Shown piece by piece: positions 9,926-19,358 of a DNA stretch of 64,000 nucleotides. The position numbers and the translations under genes are program-made. This stretch comes from Sideroxydans sp. (lineage in GTDB: Bacteria; Pseudomonadota; Gammaproteobacteria; Burkholderiales; Gallionellaceae): assembly GCA_028710605.1 (NCBI GenBank), contig JAQTTU010000002.1, positions 124,001 through 188,000 on the forward strand. The letters are read 5' to 3'. The notes under the pieces are model-generated. The model did no database searches. It saw nothing but the letters and a program-made list of their open reading frames with translations, and was not told where the DNA came from. Position 1 is the first letter of the stretch; each line of letters starts with the position of its first letter.

Positions 9926-11941
9926 TTACAGCACGCCCTTGACGGTCTTCACCACGTTCTCGACGGTGAAGCCGAAGTGTTTGAATAACTCGGGTGCCGG
10001 AGCCGATTCGCCGAAACAATCCATGCCGATCACTGCGCCTTCCAGTCCGACGTACTTGTACCACAGGCCGGTCACGCCCGCTTCAACGGCCACGCGCTTG
10101 ATACCCTTGGGCAACACGCTGTCCTTGTAAGCTTGATCTTGACGGTCGAATGCGTTGGTCGATGGCATGGACACCACGCGCACGTTGATGCCTTCGGCAA
10201 CCAAAGCAGTTTGCGCTTTCATGGCCAGATCAACTTCTGAGCCCGTAGCGATGATAACCGCTTGCGGCTTGCCGCCTGCTGCTTCGGACAAGACATAACC
10301 GCCCTTGCGAATGTTCTCGATCTGCGCCGCATCGCGCTTTTGGAACGCGAGATTCTGGCGGCTGAAAATCAGCGAGCTGGGTCCGTCCTTGCGCTCAACT
10401 GCACTCACCCAGGACACCATGGATTCCACGGTGTCGCACGGACGCCATGTATCCATATTGGGAATGAAGCGCAATGTGGTGGTTTGCTCAACCGGTTGAT
10501 GGGTCGGCCCATCTTCGCCTAGACCGATGGAGTCATGGGTAAAGACGTAGATCACGCGCTGTTTCATCAAAGCCGACATGCGCAATGCGTTGCGCGCATA
10601 TTCCGAGAACATCAGGAATGTGCCGCCAAACGGCAACAGGCCTCCGTGCAGCGACATGCCGTTCATGATGTGCGCCATGCCGAACTCGCGCACGCCGTAG
10701 CTGATGTAGTTGCCGGGTTTCTTGCCGGAAACGTGGTGCGCGCCTGTCCAGTTGGTCAGGTTGGAACCGGTCAGGTCGGCGGAGCCGCCGAGGAATTCAG
10801 GCAAAGCCGGAACCAGTGCGTTGATCGAATTTTGCGATGCCTTGCGTGTAGCGATGGTCTCCGCTTTTTCGTTGACCGCAGCGATGGCCTTGGCAGCATG
10901 CTCTGCCCAGTTGGCTGGCAACTCTCCCTTCATACGGCGCTCGAATTCAGCGGCTTCTTTCGGGAAAGCCTTCTTGTATTCGGCAAATTTGTTGTTCCAC
11001 AGCTTTTCCAGTCCTTCGCCCTTGGTGCGCGCATCCCACGCAGCATAAACATGTGCAGGTATTTCAAACGGGGGATATTTCCAGCCGATATGCTCGCGAG
11101 TTGCGGCCACTTCGGCATCGCCCAACGCAGCGCCGTGTACATCGTGCGTGCCTTCCTTGTTGGGAGAACCCGCACCGATGATGGTTTTGCAGCAAATCAG
11201 CGTGGGCTTGTCGGTGACGGCCTTGGCGGCGTTGATGGCAGCATTGATCGCCTCGGAGTCGTGACCCTGCACATCGGCAATCACGTGCCAGCCGTAAGCT
11301 TCAAAACGCTTCGGTGTGTCATCGGTAAACCAGCCGTCGGTGTGGCCATCAATAGAAATGTTGTTGTCATCCCAAAAGGCGATCAGTTTGCCCAGCCCCC
11401 ACGTTCCGGCCAGCGCACAGGCTTCGTGCGAAATGCCTTCCATCATGCAACCGTCGCCCATGAACACATAGGTGTGGTGGTTGACGATCTCGTGACCGGG
11501 TTTGTTGAATTCGTTGGCCAGCAATTTTTCCGCCATCGCCATACCCACGGCGTTGGTGATGCCCTGACCCAGCGGGCCGGTAGTCGTTTCCACGCCGACG
11601 GTATAGCCGTACTCGGGGTGGCCCGGTGTTTTGGAATGCATCTGGCGGAAACGTTTCAGTTCTTCAATCGGCAAGTCGTAGCCGGACAAGTGGAGCAGCG
11701 CATACACCAGCATCGAGCCGTGACCGTTAGATTGCACGAAACGGTCGTGATCCGCCCACTTTGGATTGGCCGGGTTGTGGCGAAGGTGGTGGTTCCACAG
11801 CACTTCAGCAATTTCCGCCATGCCCATGGGCGCACCGGGATGTCCTGAGTTTGCCTTTTGAACGGCATCCACCGCCAGCATGCGAATCGCTCCGGTGATG
11901 TCATTAAATTTCGGGGGGGTTACATTGCGTGCCGCTGCCAT
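9926..11941 (-). CDS. tkt: Transketolase
   Basis: Thiamine-diphosphate enzyme of 671 residues that moves two-carbon units between sugar phosphates in the pentose phosphate and Calvin pathways. Visible blocks are [20 protein letters not shown] (N-terminus), the ThDP motif GDGCMMEG ending in [10 protein letters not shown], and [18 protein letters not shown]. The ATG at 11941 is chosen because AGGAGACAGG precedes it; a start at 11992 would add 17 non-family residues. A run of seven C (coding strand) lies near codons 9-11. First gene of the tkt-gap-pgk-pyk-fba cluster. Confidence 0.96.
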   Translation of the reverse strand: MAAARNVTPPKFNDITGAIRMLAVDAVQKANSGHPGAPMGMAEIAEVLWNHHLRHNPANPKWADHDRFVQSNGHGSMLVYALLHLSGYDLPIEELKRFRQMHSKTPGHPEYGYTVGVETTTGPLGQGITNAVGMAMAEKLLANEFNKPGHEIVNHHTYVFMGDGCMMEGISHEACALAGTWGLGKLIAFWDDNNISIDGHTDGWFTDDTPKRFEAYGWHVIADVQGHDSEAINAAINAAKAVTDKPTLICCKTIIGAGSPNKEGTHDVHGAALGDAEVAATREHIGWKYPPFEIPAHVYAAWDARTKGEGLEKLWNNKFAEYKKAFPKEAAEFERRMKGELPANWAEHAAKAIAAVNEKAETIATRKASQNSINALVPALPEFLGGSADLTGSNLTNWTGAHHVSGKKPGNYISYGVREFGMAHIMNGMSLHGGLLPFGGTFLMFSEYARNALRMSALMKQRVIYVFTHDSIGLGEDGPTHQPVEQTTTLRFIPNMDTWRPCDTVESMVSWVSAVERKDGPSSLIFSRQNLAFQKRDAAQIENIRKGGYVLSEAAGGKPQAVIIATGSEVDLAMKAQTALVAEGINVRVVSMPSTNAFDRQDQAYKDSVLPKGIKRVAVEAGVTGLWYKYVGLEGAVIGMDCFGESAPAPELFKHFGFTVENVVKTVKGVL

Positions 11942-11983
11942 TTTCCTGTCTCCTAAGTTGCTGCTCTTGACGATTGCCGATTT

Positions 11984-12010
11984 ATAATTCATTGAAAGAT
12001 TTTTAATTAT
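11984..12010. promoter_or_regulatory. Inverted repeat upstream of tkt, candidate operator
   Basis: ATAATT, 15 bases, AATTAT: a perfect six-base inverted repeat 43 bases upstream of the tkt start, in AT-rich sequence with TATAAA-like hexamers. The spacing is compatible with a LysR-type site, so CbbR could bind here. That is inference. Confidence 0.3.
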
Positions 12011-12068
12011 GCCCTAGTGGCGCAGCAATGGGCAACCGCGCCGCCAGCGCGGGAATACCCGACCTTGC

Positions 12069-12704
12069 TCATTGGTTTTCTCCAACCCCCTTTTTTATGG
12101 GCTTTATCCCCAGTTGTTTCAACTTGCGATAAAGATGCGTTCGTTCAATGCCGGCTTTCTCGGCGATGCGCGTGATATTGCCGTTCTCTTTTTGCATTTG
12201 GTAGTTGAAATACAAGCTATCGAAGTGCTCGCGCGCTTCGCGCAGTGGCAAATCCAACGGCAAGGAATTTTGGGAATAATTTGCTTCAACAGCCACATTC
12301 ACTGGCACTTCCGGTGTTTGCACCATCACTGTTGGAACCCCCTGCACGATGGCTTTTGTTACCGTAGCCAATAGCTTTTGCAAAGCGATTGGCTTCTCCA
12401 GAAAATCCGATGCGCCAATGCGTATGGCTTCCAATGCCGTCTCTATAGTGCCGTGTCCGGACATCATGATTACCGGCATAGTCAACTGATCCTGCGCGAC
12501 CCATTCCTTGAGCAGAGTCAAACCATCGGTATCCGGCATCCATATATCCAGCAGCACCAAGTCGGGAGTATGGTGTTTGCGGAAATTGCGTGCCTGCTCC
12601 GCACTTTCTGCCAGATGCACTTGGTAGCCTTCATCGAATAATATTTCGGAAAGCAGCTCGCGTATGCCTACTTCGTCGTCCACTACCAGTATGTCTTTTG
12701 ACAT
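12069..12704 (-). CDS. Response regulator, receiver plus Fis-type HTH (NtrX-like without AAA+ domain)
   Basis: 211-residue cytoplasmic response regulator from the ATG at 12704 (GAGGAGA ribosome site). The receiver domain has DILVVDDE at the start, the likely phospho-acceptor D53 in LLDIWMPDTDG, and K in FLEKPIA. A short linker leads directly to a Fis-type helix-turn-helix (NGNITRIAEKAG...HLYRKLKQLGI). NtrX/NtrC proteins carry a sigma-54-activating AAA+ domain between these parts, which is absent here. Its start shares one base with the stop of the upstream kinase gene (TAATG), so the two form a two-component pair. Confidence 0.88.
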   Translation of the reverse strand: MSKDILVVDDEVGIRELLSEILFDEGYQVHLAESAEQARNFRKHHTPDLVLLDIWMPDTDGLTLLKEWVAQDQLTMPVIMMSGHGTIETALEAIRIGASDFLEKPIALQKLLATVTKAIVQGVPTVMVQTPEVPVNVAVEANYSQNSLPLDLPLREAREHFDSLYFNYQMQKENGNITRIAEKAGIERTHLYRKLKQLGIKPIKKGVGENQ

Positions 12705-14839
12705 TAAATCTCCTCGACTTCCGTTGTAACCAGGGGCAGGATTACGCTCACGCATGTCCCGTCCGACGGTTGACTTTCAATACTTATTTTTCCGCCGTGT
12801 TCTTCCACGATTTTTTTTACGATGGCCAAGCCAAGTCCTGTCCCCCTTTTCTTGGAGGTCATGTACGGTTCAAACAATCGCCCCAACAAGTGCTCCGGGA
12901 TGCCGCTGCCGTTGTCGCGTACCATTAATTTCAAATTCCCTTCGGCATCGTTTTCTGTGGCGAGGATGATCTGGGGATGTTCTGTTTGTTGCAATGCATC
13001 GTGCGCGTTCTGCAACAGGTTGTGGATCACTTGGCGCAAGCGCGTCGCGTCACCGCTTATTACGGTATAACGCGCGCCAAGCTGTAGCGAGATCGGACTG
13101 CTGTTGGCTTCGTACAATCCCATCACTTCGATCAGCAACTGATGCATATCGATGGACACCATCCGTACGGCAGGCGCGCGGGCATAGTTGGCAAATTCCG
13201 TTACCATGTTCTTCATCGCACCAACCTGGCTGACGATAGTCTGCGTGGCGCGTTGCAATAGTTGCGCATCCTGATCATCCAGTTTGGTCAGCAGCTTGTG
13301 TTGCAAGCGCTCTGCCGAAAGCTGTATCGGTGTCAGCGGATTTTTAATTTCGTGTGCCAGACGGCGGGCAACCTCGCCCCATGCAGCCTGACGTTCGGCT
13401 TGCAGCAAGTGTGTGATGTCGTCAAACACCACGACGTAGCCTTTTTCCGACTCTGTGATCAAAATCGTTCCGCGCAGGAGCAGCACTTGATCGCCATTTT
13501 TGCTTTTGCGCTCTACTTGGCGCTGCCACGCTGCTTCTTGCCCGGACTCCAGCCCCTGTTGAACTGCTTGCAGGAATGGGCGCAATAACACATTTTCTTC
13601 CGACAACTCCAACAAGCTTTTGCCATTCATTTCATGTAGCGGAACGCCAAGAATATGGCTGCTGCTTGAATTGGACGAGCGCAATTGAAATTTTTCATCC
13701 ACCACCAGCACGCCGGAGGAGAGGTGTGCGAGCACACTTTCCAGATAGGTCTTCGCATCTTCCACCTGGCGCTGTTGCTGTTCACTTAGTTTTTTTGCAG
13801 CGGCCAATTGCGCGGTCATCTGATTGAATAGCCCAGTCAATGCACCCAATTCGTCATGGCTTTGCACCGGATAACTGCTGCTGAAATCTCCCTTGGCCAC
13901 GGCGCGTGTTCCGGCTGCCAACGCTGCCAATGGGGCGCTGAGACGGGCGCTGAGAAAGAACGCGGCTGAAACGGCACTCAGCAGCACGATCAGCAATGAC
14001 AAGGTTAGCGTAATTCCATAGAGCCGTTTCAATCCAAGGCGGGATAACGACAGTTGCTGATAGTCGCCGTAAACCGCTTGAACTGTTTCGGCATCGGCAG
14101 CCAATTGCTTGGGGACGGGCTGCAAAAATTGCATTACTCGCCGCTCATCCATCCATCTGGTTGATCGAATCGGCACCAATACGCGCAAAACCAGACTATC
14201 ATCCGGCAAGGCTTCTACCGTGCTGTAGCTACCTCTTTGCCACGACTCGCGCAACATTGCCGATGTGGGAGCTTCAATTTTTTCGTTGTGTTTTTTTCCT
14301 GCAATCACCAACAGATTGCCTTTGCCGTCATACACTGCGGCTTCCTGTATACCACCTTCATCTATGAAGCGCGCCAGAGTACCGGCGTGTTGCGTCGGCT
14401 CCTGTTTGGCCAATATCTGTGCTGCGAACTGGCCTTTCTTGCTTAACTCATCCAGTCCGTTCTGGAAAGTGCTGCGTGCAAGATTCAATCCCCCCTCGAG
14501 CGCCTTTTCCACGCGCACATCAAACCATGACTCGATGCTTTTGCCGAGAAATTGCACCGAAACGCCATACACCAGCACGCCGGGCAGCACGGCGATCAGG
14601 GAAAAGAAGACAGCCAAGCGCAGAGTCAGCTTGGCACCATAAACTTGTTCGCGCAACTTGGTGCGCAATTGCCAGAACTGATAGGCAACCAGCACCGACA
14701 ATCCCACTGCCATCGCCCCGGCCAATGCCAGCAATAGGAAATAATTGCGCGAGAATAGATCGGTATTCGCGCTGGCACTCGACAGCATGTACAGCAGCAA
14801 TACGCCCACTGCGCCGCAACATAGAATCAAATACTTCAC
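12704..14839 (-). CDS. NtrY-like membrane sensor histidine kinase
   Basis: 711-residue inner-membrane kinase. Hydrophobic segments lie near residues 3-20, 33-54 and 73-95, then an extracytoplasmic domain to about 270, and another membrane segment near 275-297. HAMP (about 297-350) and PAS (about 365-475) follow. The phospho-acceptor is H496 in RRLAHEIKNPLTPIQLSAER. ATPase boxes are NLLQNAHDAL, DNGSGIP and GTGLGLAIVKKI. The architecture matches NtrY. It lies downstream of rsmB and a DUF4390 gene (4-base overlap) and upstream of its regulator. The signal sensed is unknown. Confidence 0.9.
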   Translation of the reverse strand: MKYLILCCGAVGVLLLYMLSSASANTDLFSRNYFLLLALAGAMAVGLSVLVAYQFWQLRTKLREQVYGAKLTLRLAVFFSLIAVLPGVLVYGVSVQFLGKSIESWFDVRVEKALEGGLNLARSTFQNGLDELSKKGQFAAQILAKQEPTQHAGTLARFIDEGGIQEAAVYDGKGNLLVIAGKKHNEKIEAPTSAMLRESWQRGSYSTVEALPDDSLVLRVLVPIRSTRWMDERRVMQFLQPVPKQLAADAETVQAVYGDYQQLSLSRLGLKRLYGITLTLSLLIVLLSAVSAAFFLSARLSAPLAALAAGTRAVAKGDFSSSYPVQSHDELGALTGLFNQMTAQLAAAKKLSEQQQRQVEDAKTYLESVLAHLSSGVLVVDEKFQLRSSNSSSSHILGVPLHEMNGKSLLELSEENVLLRPFLQAVQQGLESGQEAAWQRQVERKSKNGDQVLLLRGTILITESEKGYVVVFDDITHLLQAERQAAWGEVARRLAHEIKNPLTPIQLSAERLQHKLLTKLDDQDAQLLQRATQTIVSQVGAMKNMVTEFANYARAPAVRMVSIDMHQLLIEVMGLYEANSSPISLQLGARYTVISGDATRLRQVIHNLLQNAHDALQQTEHPQIILATENDAEGNLKLMVRDNGSGIPEHLLGRLFEPYMTSKKRGTGLGLAIVKKIVEEHGGKISIESQPSDGTCVSVILPLVTTEVEEI

Positions 14840-15465
14840 GGCTGATCCCCATCCTTGCGCGCATCCGGGCTAATGTCCCAGTGGTAGCGCTTGGACTCCA
14901 CATTCCATTGGTCATTTGTCAGCGCATTTACCTGAATAGGTTTCGGCAGTTGCGTCATATCCAAACGCATCGATGCATATGCGCTGATCTGGCTGCCTTT
15001 TTTCGTCCAACGCGATATGTAGCCGCCTTCAGTGTTATCCAGCAGCGATGCCGCGATGGGCGGCGCTGTTTGATGACCCAGCATACGCAATGCATCTTTG
15101 AGTTCAACAAAACTTTGGAACAAGCCGCCGCGAGAAATCCGATATTGCCGGGTCAGTATGTTGTAGGAGAGTTTAGTGGTTTGTTCGTGGCTTTCAATAT
15201 CGGTATCCAGCCAATACCAGCGCGAGCGTTGAACTGATAATTCGCTCACAAAATATAGAGTGACACCACGATTCAAGGCATCTTCTACGGGCGAAGGCAG
15301 GCTGATATTGAAATCTGCGGAAAGCAGGTAACCGTCCTCGGTTAGGCGCGCTTCGACTTTGATGATTTCTATGCCTTCTGCAAAGGCTTGCGACGCGCAG
15401 CAGAACAGGCCGATTAAGCAAATCGACGTGGCTAGTGTCTTAATTCTTTTTGTGCAGCAACGCAT
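14836..15465 (-). CDS. DUF4390 family secreted protein
   Basis: Function unknown. From the ATG at 15465 the protein has 209 residues and begins with a clear signal peptide (MRCCTKRIK..., hydrophobic core, ASQAFA cleavage-like end); an alternative start at 15489 adds eight residues. The mature part is a beta-rich region (EIIKVEARLTEDGYLLSADF) ending in a polar tail. The start lies inside rsmB and the end overlaps the NtrY-like kinase by four bases, so translation of the three is coupled. A periplasmic role tied to the kinase is possible but not shown. Confidence 0.8.
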   Translation of the reverse strand: MRCCTKRIKTLATSICLIGLFCCASQAFAEGIEIIKVEARLTEDGYLLSADFNISLPSPVEDALNRGVTLYFVSELSVQRSRWYWLDTDIESHEQTTKLSYNILTRQYRISRGGLFQSFVELKDALRMLGHQTAPPIAASLLDNTEGGYISRWTKKGSQISAYASMRLDMTQLPKPIQVNALTNDQWNVESKRYHWDISPDARKDGDQP

Positions 15466-16705
15466 AATAGAACCCGTCGTGCTGTTCATTCGGCAGTAAT
15501 TGCGCCTCGTTCAACAAGTTGAGTTTCTCCTGTTCCGCTTCCGGGTGTTGCATCAGGAATGCGTCGGTCACTTGTTGGTTTTCACGCTTGAAGACTGAGC
15601 ATGTCACGTAGAGCAATTTACCATCTATCGCCAGGAGCGACCACAGCTCCTCCAGAATCCGGGCTTGTTGTTTGGCGAACGAGTCGATGTCGGACGCGCG
15701 GCGCAGCCATTTAATATCAGGATGGCGGCGTACTACGCCCGATGCCGAGCAGGGAACATCGGCTAAAATTCGCTGGAATGGTTTTCCATCCCACCAAGTT
15801 TCCGGCGTGGCAGCATCTCCGCAAATGACTTGTGCTTTCAGTTGCAAACGCAGCAAATTTTCGTTTACCCGTGCGAGCCGCTGCTCATCCTTATCAACTG
15901 CCACCAGTTCAATGTCTGCCAACTCCAACAGGTGCGCTGTTTTGCCGCCCGGAGCGGCGCAAGCATCCAGAACTCGCATGCCATCGCGCACATTCAGCAA
16001 GCGTGCTGCATATTGCGCTCCCGCATCCTGCACCGAAACCCAGCCTTCCTTGAATTTCGGCAACCGATCTACCATTACCGGCTGTTCCATAATTAATGCA
16101 TCGGGCTCTACCAGTCGCGCCCCGATTTCCTGTGCTGCAAGCAGTGTTTGGTATTCGATTAAGGTGGTGCGCCTGATGTTTACGCGCAAGGTCATGGGCG
16201 GGTGTAGATTTCCCGCCTCCAATATGGCAAACGCTTTTTCGCCATATTGTTTTTTCAAGGTATCAATCCACCAGCGCGGGTAGGAATAACGACTCTCCTC
16301 ATTTTGATTGGCTGCTTCTAGTAGCGCCTCGCGCTGTCGCAAAAAGTTGCGCAGCACAGCATTAACCAACCCCCCGGCTGTCGCATTCAAAATTTTTGCA
16401 GCGCGCACAGCCTGATCCACGATAGCGTGTTGGCCGGCTTTACTGAATTGGATTTGATAGAGCGCGATCAGCAGCAGGTGTTGCAGTGTCACATCGCGTG
16501 AAGGGCGCTGCATCAGCTTGTTCAGCATGAATGCCAACTTGCCGTAGTGACGCAATGCACCGTAGCACAAATCCTGCAATGCGCCGCGTTGTTGCGGGCT
16601 GAACTTGGAATGCCGGCGCAAGCTTTCGGATAGCGCCTGATTGAGATTACGGCCTTGCATCACGCTATTGACTAATCTGGCTGCCTCGATTTGTACGTAT
16701 TGCAT
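15440..16705 (-). CDS. rsmB: 16S rRNA (cytosine-967-C5) methyltransferase RsmB
   Basis: 421-residue enzyme that methylates C967 of 16S rRNA with S-adenosylmethionine. The N-terminal NusB-like helical domain (about 1-140) is followed by a Rossmann methyltransferase domain. Signature blocks are DACAAPGGKTAHLLEL for SAM binding and DVPCSASGVVRRHPDIKW for the PC motif; the catalytic cysteine is in TCSVFKREN. It sits 2 bases downstream of fmt and overlaps the DUF4390 gene, within the def-fmt-rsmB group common in proteobacteria. Confidence 0.95.
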   Translation of the reverse strand: MQYVQIEAARLVNSVMQGRNLNQALSESLRRHSKFSPQQRGALQDLCYGALRHYGKLAFMLNKLMQRPSRDVTLQHLLLIALYQIQFSKAGQHAIVDQAVRAAKILNATAGGLVNAVLRNFLRQREALLEAANQNEESRYSYPRWWIDTLKKQYGEKAFAILEAGNLHPPMTLRVNIRRTTLIEYQTLLAAQEIGARLVEPDALIMEQPVMVDRLPKFKEGWVSVQDAGAQYAARLLNVRDGMRVLDACAAPGGKTAHLLELADIELVAVDKDEQRLARVNENLLRLQLKAQVICGDAATPETWWDGKPFQRILADVPCSASGVVRRHPDIKWLRRASDIDSFAKQQARILEELWSLLAIDGKLLYVTCSVFKRENQQVTDAFLMQHPEAEQEKLNLLNEAQLLPNEQHDGFYYALLHKKN

Positions 16706-16707
16706 AA

Positions 16708-17643
16708 TCAGTCCGTACCGAAACAGTCGCCAACCTTGAGCGGAAAACCCTGAATGAACTGGGCAACTGGCAGCGGTTTGCCTCCGGGCTTTTGCATTGT
16801 TTCAAGTGCCAACACACCTTGCCCGCAGGCTACCTGAATATTTTTCTTGTCCATCGAGATGATAGTTCCAGATGGGCTTGCCACTAGCTGTTTATCGAGA
16901 ACATGTGCACGCAGAATTTTGATCTGAACACTGCGCATCCGGGTGAATGCCACCGGGAAAGGGAAATAGCCGCGCACTTCCCGATCAAGTTGTTCTGCTG
17001 TGTCTGACCAGTCCAGTTGTGCCTCGCTTTTGCTTAGCTTGGCCGCGTATGTCGCGAAAGCACCTTCTTGTTGTTCAGATTGAGATTCCCCGCTCTCAAT
17101 TTTATGCAGCACTTCGGCAATGGCCTGCGCGCCCATGCTGGCAAGTTTGTCATGCAATGTCTGTGCTGTTTCATCTGCGGTGATGGCACAGGTTTTTTTC
17201 AGCAGCATATTGCCTGTATCCAGCCCTTCATCCATTTGCATGATGGTAATGCCGCTCTCGGTATCGCCCGCCAGTATCGCGCGCTGAATGGGCGCAGCTC
17301 CGCGCCAGCGCGGAAGCAGAGAAGCGTGGATGTTCAGGCAGCCCAAGCGTGGAATTTGCAATACCTCTTTGGGCAAAATTAAGCCATAAGCTGCAACCAC
17401 CATCACATCTGCGTTCAGCGCAATTAACTCTTTCTGCGCTTCTGCATTTTTCAGAGAAGCGGGTTGCAGGACAGGAATGGCGTGTTGTTGTGCTAGCAGC
17501 TTCACCGGGCTTGCTGCTAATTGCATGCCGCGCCCGGACGGTCGATCCGGTTGAGTCAGTACTGCCAGAATTTGATGCTCTTTCAGCAATGCCTCTAGTG
17601 CGCTGGCGGCAAAGTGCGGCGTGCCCGCAAAGATAATTTTCAA
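16708..17643 (-). CDS. fmt: Methionyl-tRNA formyltransferase
   Basis: 311-residue enzyme that formylates initiator Met-tRNA from 10-formyl-tetrahydrofolate. The N-terminal catalytic domain begins MKIIFAGTPHFA. The catalytic region LNIHASLLPRWRGAAPIQ (N104, H106) and the later GLDTGNML loop are present, followed by a C-terminal tRNA-binding domain. It lies 12 bases after def, with which it forms the usual formylation/deformylation pair. Confidence 0.97.
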   Translation of the reverse strand: MKIIFAGTPHFAASALEALLKEHQILAVLTQPDRPSGRGMQLAASPVKLLAQQHAIPVLQPASLKNAEAQKELIALNADVMVVAAYGLILPKEVLQIPRLGCLNIHASLLPRWRGAAPIQRAILAGDTESGITIMQMDEGLDTGNMLLKKTCAITADETAQTLHDKLASMGAQAIAEVLHKIESGESQSEQQEGAFATYAAKLSKSEAQLDWSDTAEQLDREVRGYFPFPVAFTRMRSVQIKILRAHVLDKQLVASPSGTIISMDKKNIQVACGQGVLALETMQKPGGKPLPVAQFIQGFPLKVGDCFGTD

Positions 17644-17655
17644 TTTGAGCCTTAG

Positions 17656-18159
17656 CTACAATGTCTCGCGCCGCTGTTTTTTCAGCTTGGCGCGAATGCG
17701 GGTTTGTTTGAGATGCGACAGATGATCGACGAACACCGTGCCGCGCAGGTGATCCATTTCATGTTGGACACACACGGCCAATAATCCATCCGCGTTCAGT
17801 GTAAACTGTTTTCCATGCTCATCCAGCGCGCGAACGGTAACGCGTTCTGCGCGGCGTACTTTTTCATAGATTCCCGGGACGGATAGGCAGCCTTCTTCGT
17901 TTTCGCTTTCGCCTTCGGCTTCGATCAGTACGGGGTTGATCAATACTTTTAAGTCATCGTGAGTTTCGGACACATCAATTACGATGATCTGCTGGTGCAC
18001 GTCCACTTGCGTTGCAGCTAGGCCTACGCCCGGTGCGGCGTACATGGTTTCGCTCATATTGCGTATCAGTCGCCGAATTTCATCGGTCACTTCAACAACG
18101 GGTTTCGCTATCTTGTTTAAGCGTGAATCTGGATACTGAATAATTGGGAGGAGTGCCAT
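17656..18159 (-). CDS. def: Peptide deformylase
   Basis: Metalloprotease of 167 residues that removes the N-formyl group from new proteins. All three family motifs are present: [16 protein letters not shown] with the metal-binding Cys, and QHEMDHLRG with the two metal-binding His. The ATG at 18159 ([14 protein letters not shown]) matches family N-termini; the upstream in-frame extension does not. It is divergent from the LysM gene across an 89-base gap. Confidence 0.97.
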   Translation of the reverse strand: MALLPIIQYPDSRLNKIAKPVVEVTDEIRRLIRNMSETMYAAPGVGLAATQVDVHQQIIVIDVSETHDDLKVLINPVLIEAEGESENEEGCLSVPGIYEKVRRAERVTVRALDEHGKQFTLNADGLLAVCVQHEMDHLRGTVFVDHLSHLKQTRIRAKLKKQRRETL

Positions 18160-18201
18160 AAATGCTTGCCAACTGAAGAGACTAGATGCAGAATTTAAAC
18201 A

Positions 18202-18220
18202 GGTGCACAAACTTTGCACC
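18202..18220. promoter_or_regulatory. Inverted repeat in the def/LysM divergent gap
   Basis: GGTGCA, 7 bases, TGCACC between the divergent def and LysM genes, 28 bases before the LysM start. It could be an operator or a short 5' hairpin of the LysM transcript. No -10/-35 pair in the gap is convincing. Confidence 0.25.
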
Positions 18221-18248
18221 GCATTTCATTACTTTGCTGGAGTTTTCC

Positions 18249-19355
18249 ATGCGCAAGATTATATCGCTGTTTTGCCTCGTGTTGCCCATCCTTGCTAGCG
18301 CTGACGACCTGCAAATACGCGAAGATGCACCCGACCGTCACATCGTGGTCAAGGGAGATACGTTGTGGGACATTTCTGCAAAGTTTTTCAAGGACCCTTG
18401 GAAATGGCCGCAGCTTTGGCTGTTGAACAAGGAAAATGTCAAAGATCCGCATTGGATATATCCTGGCAATGTGATTTATTTGGATCGCAGTTCTGGCACA
18501 TTGACCGTAAATGAAGTGCCGGTTGCCCAATCTATAACAGCATCAGGCATCGTAGCTACTGGCGAAGCTTCAACTGCTGAAGCTGCGCCTATAGCACCTG
18601 TTATACCCTCCAATGTGGTTAAGCTGCATCCAAAAGCGCAACTTGTTGCACAAAACACCGAAGCCATACCTGCCATTCCACTCAATATCATCAGTTCGTT
18701 CCTGTCGCGACCACTTGTCGTTGAAACTGAAGAATTGGATTCCTCTCCCAAGCTGGTCGGCACATATGAACAGCGCGCGCTGTTATCTTTTGATGATATT
18801 GCCTACGTTAAAGACTTACCACACGACAAAGGAACAAGGTGGCAGATCTATCGCCCCAGTGTTTCCTTTGTTGATCCTGATACCGACGAGGAGTTGGGAC
18901 AGGAAGTGATGTACTTGGGTGATGCAACAGTCGAAAAATTTGGCGACCCAAGCACGCTACGCATCACCAAAGCGGTCATGGAAATTCACAAGGGTGATTA
19001 TTTCGCTCAGGCAACTTCTGGTTACTCTTCTAACTATGTACCCCATGCTCCAAGCAGCACTATTTCGGCTAGGGTAATTTCAGTTTACGGCGGAGTACAA
19101 CAGGCAGGTCAACGTGCAGTTATCACGCTTAACAAAGGACGGCGCGATGGTATTGAGGAAGGCCTAATTCTCGGTCTTTATCAAAAAGGCGAAATCATCA
19201 AAACCAAGGGTTGGTTTACTCCCAATATTGTTTTGCCTGATATGCGTTATGGTTTAGTCATGGTTTTCCGAGTGTTTAACAAGGTTTCCTACGCACTGGT
19301 GATGGAAACCAAATTGCCTGTGCAATTGCTGGATAGAGCAGGCAATCCCGATTAA
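18249..19355 (+). CDS. LysM domain-containing exported protein
   Basis: 368 residues from the ATG at 18249 (GGAG ribosome site), beginning with a signal peptide (MRKIISLFCLVLPILASA). A LysM peptidoglycan-binding domain covers about residues 31-79 (HIVVKGDTLWDISAKFF...WPQLWLLN...IYPGNVIYLD). The rest, about 290 residues, has no motif I recognise. It is the first gene of a LysM-dprA-smg-topA group, an arrangement often found opposite def-fmt in betaproteobacteria. A cell-wall-associated role is likely; the exact function is unknown. Confidence 0.87.
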   Translation: MRKIISLFCLVLPILASADDLQIREDAPDRHIVVKGDTLWDISAKFFKDPWKWPQLWLLNKENVKDPHWIYPGNVIYLDRSSGTLTVNEVPVAQSITASGIVATGEASTAEAAPIAPVIPSNVVKLHPKAQLVAQNTEAIPAIPLNIISSFLSRPLVVETEELDSSPKLVGTYEQRALLSFDDIAYVKDLPHDKGTRWQIYRPSVSFVDPDTDEELGQEVMYLGDATVEKFGDPSTLRITKAVMEIHKGDYFAQATSGYSSNYVPHAPSSTISARVISVYGGVQQAGQRAVITLNKGRRDGIEEGLILGLYQKGEIIKTKGWFTPNIVLPDMRYGLVMVFRVFNKVSYALVMETKLPVQLLDRAGNPD

Positions 19356-19358
19356 GCG

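Noticed and set aside
10535-11848. 437-codon open frame opposite tkt
   Set aside because: A shadow frame; transketolase on the other strand explains the conservation.
11912-11918. Seven-base C/G run near the tkt start as a phase-variation tract
   Set aside because: It is short and encodes a plausible Thr-Pro-Pro; unlikely to vary much.
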